This document shows, piece by piece, positions 5,623-10,825 of a stretch of 10,825 bases of DNA (positions are counted from its first letter, which is position 1; every line of letters begins with the position of its first letter). Source of the DNA: Acidimicrobiaceae bacterium (GTDB taxonomy: Bacteria > Actinomycetota > Acidimicrobiia > Acidimicrobiales > Palsa-688); contig PMHU01000309.1 in the NCBI GenBank assembly GCA_003156795.1, positions 1-10,825 on the forward strand. The letters run 5' to 3'. A program made the position numbers and the translations under genes. The notes beneath the pieces were generated by a model. That model saw only the letters and a list, made by a program, of their open reading frames with translations, ran no database searches and was not told where the DNA came from.

Positions 5623-6936
5623 ATGGCCGCTTCCAGGGTTACCAAACTTCGGGCTGTCAACCCGCCGGCCGACCCAGACTCGCCTCGAGTATCGGTGTTT
5701 ACCCCGAGCCACCAACCCCGCTTTCTTGACGACTGTCTGAAGTCCCTCCAGGCCCAGACTCGGACCGACTGGGAGTGGGTGGTCGTGCTCAACCAAGGTG
5801 CTAGATGGCGACCACTTACGAGCGATGACAGGGTGCGGGTGATCGTCAACGACGACCTCGTCGGCGTGGGGGCGACAAAGGCGTTCGCATGCAGCGAGGC
5901 TCGCGGCGAGTATCTCGTGGAATTGGATCACGACGACGAGCTTCGCTCCGACGCCCTCGAACTCATCGTGGAGGCCTTCGAGAATCACCCTGGAGTCGGC
6001 TTTGTGTACAGCCACTCGGCCCAGATCAAAGAGGACGGGTCGCGCGACGACGACCGGTGGGACACCGCTCATGGTTGGGTGTATAGGGACGTCAAGTTCG
6101 ACGACCGCACCGTGCTCCAAGTCGACTCGCTGGAGCCGTCACCTCACAACGTGAGCTACATCTGGTACGCGCCGAACCACGTGCGGGCCTTTCGCACCGA
6201 CATCTACGAGATGGCCGGTGGCTACGACGCCAGCCGCGACGTGCTTGACGACCAGGACCTGATGTGCCGTCTGTACCAGCTGGCCGACTTTCACCACATC
6301 GAGCAATGCCTCTATCTGCAGAGGGTGCATCGCCGCAACACTCAGAGCGTCTCGGACCTCAACGCCCGCATTCAGCAGGAGACGGTCGAGTTGTACGAGC
6401 GCTATGTCCAGCCTTGCGCGTTGGCTTGGGCACAACGCCGGGGTCTCGCCGCCCTCGACCTCGGCGCTGCCCACAACAAACCCGTCGGCTACCTCGGCGT
6501 GGACCAGTATTCAGGTGAAGGTGTGGACATCGTCGCCGACATATCGAAGGGCATCGACCTGCCCGACTCGAGCGTAGGCGTCATCCGGGCGGTCGACTTC
6601 CTCGAGCACATCCCCGACAAGGTTGCCCTCTTCAACGAGATCTACCGCCTCCTCGCCCACGGTGGCCTTCTGCTGTCGCTCACGCCCAGCACCGACGGGC
6701 GGGGCGCCTTCCAGGACCCCACCCACGTCGCCTATTACAACGAGAACAGCTTCTTCTATTTTACCGACCGGGAGTACGCCCGCTTCGTGCCGTCGATCGC
6801 GTCCCGTTTCCAGACTAGCCGGCTGGTGACGTATTTCCCCAATGACTGGCACAGGGAGCACAACGTCTCCTATGTCTGCGCCAACCTTATAGCTATCAAG
6901 GACGGACCCCGCCAAGGCGGGATTCTCAACTTCTGA
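5623..6936 (+). CDS. Glycosyltransferase family 2 - SAM methyltransferase fusion
   Basis: A 437-residue two-domain protein. Residues about 20-260 are a GT-A glycosyltransferase: PRVSVFTPSHQPRFLDDCLK (21-40), then WEWVVVLNQG, the metal-binding ELDHDDELRSDAL (100-112), and an acceptor-side segment with GGYDASRDVLDDQDLMCRL (199-217), the usual place of the catalytic acidic residue. Residues about 275-425 form a class I methyltransferase like those in Methyltransf_11: ALDLGAAHNKPVGYLGVD (277-294), VDIVADISKGIDLPDSSV (301-318), DFLEHIPD (325-332) and LLAHGGLLLSLTPS (343-356). Motif I lacks the usual Cys-Gly (DLGCG becomes DLGAA), a variation from the common 'DLGCGxxKxxGxxGVD' form, so SAM binding should be tested rather than assumed. 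Predicted role: adding a sugar and methylating it or its neighbour on a surface glycan or protein. It is tightly coupled to the oxygenase upstream; the next gene is convergent 18 bp away. Confidence 0.88.
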   Translation: MAASRVTKLRAVNPPADPDSPRVSVFTPSHQPRFLDDCLKSLQAQTRTDWEWVVVLNQGARWRPLTSDDRVRVIVNDDLVGVGATKAFACSEARGEYLVELDHDDELRSDALELIVEAFENHPGVGFVYSHSAQIKEDGSRDDDRWDTAHGWVYRDVKFDDRTVLQVDSLEPSPHNVSYIWYAPNHVRAFRTDIYEMAGGYDASRDVLDDQDLMCRLYQLADFHHIEQCLYLQRVHRRNTQSVSDLNARIQQETVELYERYVQPCALAWAQRRGLAALDLGAAHNKPVGYLGVDQYSGEGVDIVADISKGIDLPDSSVGVIRAVDFLEHIPDKVALFNEIYRLLAHGGLLLSLTPSTDGRGAFQDPTHVAYYNENSFFYFTDREYARFVPSIASRFQTSRLVTYFPNDWHREHNVSYVCANLIAIKDGPRQGGILNF

Positions 6937-6954
6937 CAACCACCGGCTCGGCTC

Positions 6955-7977
6955 CTAGTTCACCACGTTGGGCGGGACCGGTCCACCGGGCGGAGCCTCC
7001 CACGACGACTCGAGTTGCACGCACCGGTGCTTCGCCGCCGCCAAGCTGTCCATGGGCGACGGCGCGACGAGGACGGGATCGACCAGCGCCACGTCGAAGA
7101 TCTCGCGACCGAACCACGATAGATCGACGAATCGATCGACCTCCCACTCACGCGAATACCAGATGACCCCGCAGCGCTGATCGAACTCGGGGCCGGCGAC
7201 GTTGACCGTGCCCAGGCCCCTGGAGCGCTTGCGCCGCCCCGACACGCCCACCAAGGCGCCACCCTCGAAAAAAGACAGCCCTCTCAGGTAGCCGGGGTAT
7301 TTGGCGCACAAAGATCGGCGGCCGTCCGGGTGTACCTTCTCGGCCGTGCCGGAAAAGGAACCGAGCACATACAGGTTGTCGCCGTCAGACACGAGGGTGT
7401 GCGGGTGGGACAGAGACGCCGTGACCACCCGGCGGTCCTCGAGGTCGATGACGGCACCGATGGGCGACCCGACCGGATGATCCCGCCAGTTGTCGCCGAA
7501 CACGCTCACCAGCACTCGGTTCTGATGGATGCACACCGAATTGACGTGCACCGTGTCGCTGCCAGCGTCGGTCAGCTTGTGTGTGGTGACCGGCTCGAAT
7601 GCATCAGCGCCGACGCGGTACTCCAGCACCGAGTCCTTTGACGTCGCCACCGCGAACAGCGAATCCCCGCGCACCGCGATCGAGTGAATGTCGTCCAAGG
7701 CGTCATCGGAGTAGTGGCCGAGCAGCGTGAGGTCCGCCGAGAGTCGTGTCAGCCTGCAGCTACCCGGAAGTCCCAGCAACAGGGTGCCGTCGGGCAGCCA
7801 GGCTAGGCCGGTGGCCCCATGATCGGAGAATTCATAGCCAAACGGGATCTCTCGCAGGTCGCCCGTCGACAGATCCACGATCGCGAACAAAGACTCGGGT
7901 GACGCCACCGCGTTGCAAAAGGTGACCACCACCATCGGCTCAGAAGCGGAGCCCGGCGGCGGCCCAGGCAGGCTCAT
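6955..7977 (-). CDS. DUF4915 / TIGR03032-type protein, propeller-like
   Basis: A 340-residue protein. The start is ATG 7975-7977, seven bases after AGAGGA (revcomp of 7984-7989). The frame runs further upstream but that part overlaps the preceding gene and is Arg/Pro-rich. Repeated blade-like strands are visible: GLAWLPDGTLLLGLPGS (57-73), DIHSIAVRGDSLFAVATS (96-113), TVHVNSVCIHQNRVLVSVFG (142-161), SHPHTLVSDGDNLYVLGS (190-207) and GYLRGLSFFEGGALVGVS (229-246). The His-centred motifs HVNSV, SHPHT and the RGLSF segment match the family annotated as DUF4915 / TIGR03032, whose biochemical role is unknown and whose members are often found near TPR, methyltransferase or glycan genes. There is no signal peptide. 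It is probably translated together with the TPR lipoprotein just upstream, whose stop codon lies inside this gene's ribosome binding site. Confidence 0.8.
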   Translation of the reverse strand: MSLPGPPPGSASEPMVVVTFCNAVASPESLFAIVDLSTGDLREIPFGYEFSDHGATGLAWLPDGTLLLGLPGSCRLTRLSADLTLLGHYSDDALDDIHSIAVRGDSLFAVATSKDSVLEYRVGADAFEPVTTHKLTDAGSDTVHVNSVCIHQNRVLVSVFGDNWRDHPVGSPIGAVIDLEDRRVVTASLSHPHTLVSDGDNLYVLGSFSGTAEKVHPDGRRSLCAKYPGYLRGLSFFEGGALVGVSGRRKRSRGLGTVNVAGPEFDQRCGVIWYSREWEVDRFVDLSWFGREIFDVALVDPVLVAPSPMDSLAAAKHRCVQLESSWEAPPGGPVPPNVVN

Positions 7978-7983
7978 GATGGG

Positions 7984-7989
7984 TCCTCT
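7984..7989 (-). promoter_or_regulatory. Ribosome binding site of the DUF4915-type gene, overlapping the upstream stop
   Basis: AGAGGA on the minus strand, six bases before ATG 7977. It overlaps the TAG (7988-7990) of the TPR lipoprotein gene, indicating translational coupling. Confidence 0.65.
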
Positions 7990-8590
7990 AGGGGGCTTTG
8001 GTCGTCGAGGTAGTCGGGCTCGCGGGCTTCGTCGGCTTTGCCGGTTTAGGCAAACGCGACGCGAGAGACGGTTCCAACGCAACGGCTTTGGCGATGGCGG
8101 CGGCTCCCCCGGCCTTGTTGCCCAGATGATCGAGGAGCAAGCCGAGATTGAATAGAGCGTTGGGGCTATTCGGGTACAGGTCGTCCAGTTGGCGGTACAG
8201 GGTTTCTGCCGTGGTCGGCTCTGTTGGCGTATCTAGCACGGCTAGGTCGAATAGGGCCGACTTGTATCGCGGGTTGATCAATAACGCCTTTTGGAAAGAG
8301 GTTCGGGCCTGGTCGACGTCGTCCCGCTCCCCGTAGGCGACGCCGAGGTCGTAGTAGGCGATGGCGGATAGGGGGTCGGCCGTAACAGCCGCCTGGTAGT
8401 CCGCTAGCGCTGCCGCGCTGTTCCCTTCCCTCCCGGCCGTGACGCCGTCCTGGATCAACGAGCTGGCCTTGCTCGCTGCCGACGGCTTGCCGCACCCGCC
8501 CAGAAGGCTCGCGGCGCCGACGATCACCACCAAGGTTGCGGTCAAGGTCACACGGTGGTGACCCGCACCTACCAAATGCTTACGAATCAA
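7988..8590 (-). CDS. TPR-repeat lipoprotein (copy 2)
   Basis: About 200 residues. The start is uncertain: TTG 8588-8590 gives a charged n-region (IRKH...HHR) before hydrophobic LTATLVVIVGAASL and lipobox LGGC (Cys codon 8492-8494), while GTG 8549-8551 would leave almost no charged n-region. Neither has a strong Shine-Dalgarno sequence. About four TPR-like units follow (LIQDGVTAGREGNSAAALAD; AIAYYDLGVAYGERDDVDQA; YKSALFDLAVLDTPTEPTTA; NALFNLGLLLDHLGNKAGGA), then a Lys/Pro/Thr tail ending SPTTSTTKAP. It is alignable with the lipoprotein at 4161-4754 over the full mature part, sharing blocks such as AIAYYDLGV/NIAYYDLGV, LDTPTEP and LFNLGLLL, and is therefore a paralogue. It is likely a membrane-anchored extracytoplasmic scaffold. 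It forms an operon with the DUF4915-type gene. Confidence 0.82.
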   Translation of the reverse strand: MIRKHLVGAGHHRVTLTATLVVIVGAASLLGGCGKPSAASKASSLIQDGVTAGREGNSAAALADYQAAVTADPLSAIAYYDLGVAYGERDDVDQARTSFQKALLINPRYKSALFDLAVLDTPTEPTTAETLYRQLDDLYPNSPNALFNLGLLLDHLGNKAGGAAAIAKAVALEPSLASRLPKPAKPTKPASPTTSTTKAP

Positions 8591-8698
8591 ATGCTCAAGA
8601 CCTTTCCGTGCCAGCGCGCCACAGGCGACGAGGGTGCGCCTTAGACGAAACCCTACCAACCACGTGCAGCCCCATCGGGTATGCGGGGGCACCAACGA

Positions 8699-8728
8699 GG
8701 CCGCCCGGCAGACGAATCCTGGGCGGCC
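8699..8728. promoter_or_regulatory. GC-rich hairpin between the lipoprotein operon and tRNA-Glu
   Basis: GGCCGCCC (8699-8706) pairs with GGGCGGCC (8721-8728) around a 14-nt loop. It has no T-run. It lies in the divergent gap between the minus-strand lipoprotein operon and the plus-strand tRNA, so it could be part of the operon's 5' leader or an operator. Confidence 0.3.
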
Positions 8729-8748
8729 TGTCGCCGCGCTCTGGGGAC

Positions 8749-8754
8749 TATGCT
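8749..8754 (+). promoter_or_regulatory. Possible -10 box for tRNA-Glu
   Basis: TATGCT lies 17 bases before the first tRNA base, close to the TAnnnT form of sigma-70-type -10 boxes. No good -35 box is seen at 16-18 bp upstream, so this rests on position alone. Confidence 0.3.
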
Positions 8755-8771
8755 TTTCGGTCGCGCTACAC

Positions 8772-8844
8772 GGCCCCATCGTCTAGCGGCCTAGGACATC
8801 ACCCTCTCAAGGTGGAGGCACGGGTTCGAATCCCGTTGGGGCTG
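8772..8844 (+). tRNA. tRNA-Glu (anticodon CTC)
   Basis: A full cloverleaf is readable over 73 nt. The acceptor GGCCCCA pairs with TGGGGCT, with a G1-U72 wobble as in other actinobacterial tRNA-Glu. T8 C9 are followed by the D-arm GTCTAGCGGCCTAGGAC. The anticodon stem TCACC/GGTGG holds loop CTCTCAA with anticodon CTC. The T-arm is ACGGG-TTCGAAT-CCCGT, and the discriminator base is G. CCA is not encoded. It decodes GAG and is divergent from the lipoprotein operon. Its 3' end is duplicated immediately downstream. Confidence 0.95.
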
Positions 8845-8861
8845 CTCGTTGGGGCTGCTCG
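8834..8861 (+). repeat. 13-bp tandem duplication of the tRNA-Glu 3' end
   Basis: CGTTGGGGCTGCT occurs at 8834-8846 and again at 8847-8859, with the period continuing to 8861. The first copy contains the last 11 bases of the tRNA (8834-8844). It may come from replication slippage, or from the imprecise loss of an element once inserted in the tRNA 3' end. Confidence 0.85.
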
Positions 8862-9164
8862 GAAGAAGCCGCGGGTGAGCGCCCGTGACGCGGGGTTTGA
8901 TCTTCGGCCTAGCGGGGTCGTGCTGGGTCCCATCGCGCTTCCATCTCGCGCGACCGCAGTGATCGGTGTTGTCGAGCCTGGCCGGATGAGCTGTGCCCGG
9001 CCCGAACGGCACCTGCGTTCGCGATCCGAGCAACTCTTCAGCTTGCTGCGACTGGGATGTCCCGCTGCGCATCGTGCGCGAGCTGGTCATCTGGACCCGT
9101 TCGATGGGCCGGCCCGGGTCCCCGTCACCCCTCCATAGCGAGCGACGGGGCGTCCCGGCCGGAT
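8862..9164. other. Gene-less stretch with a 7-bp hairpin
   Basis: I see no convincing gene between the tRNA and the beta-helix gene; open frames here lack family signal. GGACCCG (9093-9099) pairs with CGGGTCC (9115-9121), and the loop side contains the palindrome GGGCCGGCCC (9106-9115). It lies 43 bp after the stop of the minus-strand beta-helix gene and may end its transcription, though no T-run follows. Confidence 0.4.
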
Positions 9165-10825
9165 CTAGTTCGGGGCGATCGTGTAACCCGAGGTGTTCAC
9201 CAGCGTGTCGTTGGCGCTGTTGCCGCGCTCCTGGATGTAACCGGTTCCATTGTTGCCGTTGATGACGTTGTTTCCCGATCCGGCGATGATCCAGGTCTCC
9301 CCGCTGCTGCTGCCGATGAGCTGATCGTTGCCCTTGTTGCCGAGAAGGAGCACGTTCCCGCTCCCGTCATTGGCCGCGTAGGTGTTGACCGTTCCGGAGG
9401 GTGCGCACAGGACGACGTCGGTACTGGTTGTGGTCTGGTTGCTCGGGTCACCCGCTGGAGCGCAAGCCTCGAGGGTGGACTCGGAGGAGTCGGTCGCCCA
9501 GGGGAAGAACGTCACGTCGGAGCTGACCGACGTTCCCGAGCCGAAGCTCCAACTGGACGGACCGGTCGCGTCGCCCCACCAGTCATTGATGGCCTTGATG
9601 ACCGAGGTGCTCTGGTTGATGACCCCGCCGGCGTTGGAGGCCAAGTTGTCCTTCTTGACCTTGAGCGTCACCGGCTCGTCGCCTGACGTCTGATCAGACT
9701 CCACTTCCACGGCAGCGGTCGAGGTACCGCTGATCGTGTTGCCTTTGACCTTCGCCACGGGAGGTGAGGCTTGGCCGCTGTATTGCAGAACCATGACACC
9801 GATATCCCCACCCGTTACAGACGATCCGGTCAGGGTGGATCGACCCGCGTCAAATCCTGCGTTCTCGTAGCGGTTGTTGAGGGTCAGGTCGGAGAATGTC
9901 TCGTTGGTCGCGGTGAACGGCGACGGAGGCGTGTAATAGCTCCAGGCGTAATCCTCGACGTTGTACACACCGAGGTCGCTGCTGCTGACCGTGGAGCTGG
10001 AAACGGTGGTGACGCCGGCGTCAAAGAGCAGGATGCCGATGGACTGGGTTTCCGTCAGGGCATCGGGGCCGCAGGGTGCGCTGGTGTCGTTGCATTCATC
10101 CCCCGAGACCAGTGCTCCCGTGATGGACGCGGCTGCGCCGTCGCTGACCTGGATGCCATTCTGCGCGATGGCCGGCGTCGGCCCCGTCCCGGTCACGGTG
10201 TCGTCGGTGAGAACCGCGCTGCTGCCCGTGCCGTCAATGGTGATGCCGTTCTTGGCGTACGTATTGACGACGTCGTTGGTCAGGGTGGCGGTCCCGGCGT
10301 CGGCGGTGGTCGCCGAGGTGGCCAAGCCCACCTGGATGCCGACACCCCCCTGGCACCCGTCGGTCTGGGGGTCGCCGCCGACGCTTTCGACTGTGGAATT
10401 CGTGAGCGTCAAGCTGGAGCTCCCGAGCACCGCGATCCCGTAGATGGAGTCGTAGCAGGCGCTGGACGACCACCCGCCCGCGATGGTGAACCCAGTGATC
10501 TCGACCGTCCCTGCGCCGCAGATGTCAACGACGTCCTGGTTGGGCTGCGACCCGCCGTCGGCGTCGCACCCGGTGAGATTGTCCGCCGGGCTGGACGGGC
10601 CTTGGACAGTGACGGCGCCCTTGGCCTTTAGTGTCACCGGCTGGACGATGGCCAGCTGCTCGTCGTAAGTCCCGGCACAGACGTCGATGGTGGCGCCCGA
10701 CGGTGCTGCGAGTAACGCGGCGCTGATCGTGTTGTAACCGGGGCTGGTGCAGCTAGTGTTCGATCCGATCGTGGCGGATTGGGAGACCCACTCGGTGATG
10801 CCGGGCGTGAGCGGTCCCCAGGTCG
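9165..10825 (-). CDS. Secreted right-handed beta-helix protein with RTX-like tail, 3' part
   Basis: The frame is open from the window's right edge (first full codon 10821-10823) to the TAG at 9165-9167, giving 552 residues without the N-terminus. Near the start, GYNTISAALLAAPSGATIDV followed by CAGTYDEQL is the characteristic entry into pectate-lyase-like / NosD-like right-handed parallel beta-helices. Rungs follow, such as VEITGFTIAGG, GIAVLGSSSLTLTNSTVESV, KNGITIDGTGSSAVLTDDTV, NGIQVSDGAAASITGALVSG and DLGVYNVEDY. WWGDATGP closes the helix, as in many such proteins. The last 64 residues are Gly/Asn/Asp-rich (GNKGNDQLIGSSSGETWIIA; GSGNNVINGNNG), resembling degenerate RTX calcium-binding repeats. 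The protein is Ser/Thr-rich and nearly Lys/Arg-free, fitting an extracellular protein. No catalytic residues can be assigned; it may bind or cleave polysaccharide, or be purely structural. Confidence 0.85.
   Translation of the reverse strand, partial: TWGPLTPGITEWVSQSATIGSNTSCTSPGYNTISAALLAAPSGATIDVCAGTYDEQLAIVQPVTLKAKGAVTVQGPSSPADNLTGCDADGGSQPNQDVVDICGAGTVEITGFTIAGGWSSSACYDSIYGIAVLGSSSLTLTNSTVESVGGDPQTDGCQGGVGIQVGLATSATTADAGTATLTNDVVNTYAKNGITIDGTGSSAVLTDDTVTGTGPTPAIAQNGIQVSDGAAASITGALVSGDECNDTSAPCGPDALTETQSIGILLFDAGVTTVSSSTVSSSDLGVYNVEDYAWSYYTPPSPFTATNETFSDLTLNNRYENAGFDAGRSTLTGSSVTGGDIGVMVLQYSGQASPPVAKVKGNTISGTSTAAVEVESDQTSGDEPVTLKVKKDNLASNAGGVINQSTSVIKAINDWWGDATGPSSWSFGSGTSVSSDVTFFPWATDSSESTLEACAPAGDPSNQTTTSTDVVLCAPSGTVNTYAANDGSGNVLLLGNKGNDQLIGSSSGETWIIAGSGNNVINGNNGTGYIQERGNSANDTLVNTSGYTIAPN

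Noticed and set aside
6908..6921. Short hairpin CCCGC-CAAG-GCGGG as a terminator
   Set aside because: It lies within the coding end of the methyltransferase fusion, has only 5 bp and no T-run.
8791..9090. Minus-strand open frame antisense to the tRNA
   Set aside because: It begins in the antisense of the tRNA sequence and has no recognisable domain.
8536..9138. Plus-strand open frame across the tRNA
   Set aside because: It runs through the tRNA-Glu and antisense to the lipoprotein gene and shows no family signal.
9771..10631. Long plus-strand frame opposite the beta-helix gene
   Set aside because: It is a GC-rich shadow; the minus frame has clear beta-helix rungs and a continuous coding pattern to the window edge.

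Overview
The window looks like a piece of a high-GC actinobacterial chromosome. The evidence is strong GC bias at third codon positions, GTG/TTG starts, Thr/Pro-rich lipoprotein tails and a tRNA-Glu(CUC) with the G1-U72 end pair usual in that phylum. I cannot name the genus; an uncultured soil or aquatic actinobacterium is only an inference.

Layout. (1) Positions 1-1455 hold the 3' end of a large collagen-like protein: 104 uninterrupted Gly-X-Y triplets containing almost no proline and no charged residue, followed by a Cys-bracketed C-terminal head domain. Two hairpins, one a strong terminator-like stem, close this unit. (2) Positions 1556-2903 are decaying DNA. They contain a frameshifted, truncated tyrosine recombinase (phage-type integrase) on the minus strand, a stretch with no recognisable gene, and a second possible broken coding tract. 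(3) Positions 3011-4754 (minus) are a two-gene unit: a TPR lipoprotein followed by a family-2 glycosyltransferase with a TPR tail. (4) Positions 4925-6936 (plus) are a tightly packed bicistron: a 2-oxoglutarate/Fe(II) oxygenase and a fusion of glycosyltransferase family 2 with a SAM methyltransferase. (5) Positions 6955-8590 (minus) are a second two-gene unit: another TPR lipoprotein, a clear paralogue of the first, followed by a DUF4915/TIGR03032-type protein. (6) A divergently transcribed tRNA-Glu lies at 8772-8844; its 3' end is tandemly duplicated. (7) Positions 9165-10825 (minus) are the 3' part of a large secreted right-handed beta-helix protein with an RTX-like Gly/Asn/Asp-rich tail.

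The genes are dominated by cell-surface and glycan-type functions: two secreted repeat proteins, two lipoproteins, two glycosyltransferases, one oxygenase and one methyltransferase. The most interesting reading is a surface-glycosylation or surface-decoration locus. In it, a duplicated TPR lipoprotein is paired once with a glycosyltransferase and once with a DUF4915 protein, on either side of an oxygenase/glycosyltransferase-methyltransferase pair. The window ends at 1 and 10825 both cut genes.
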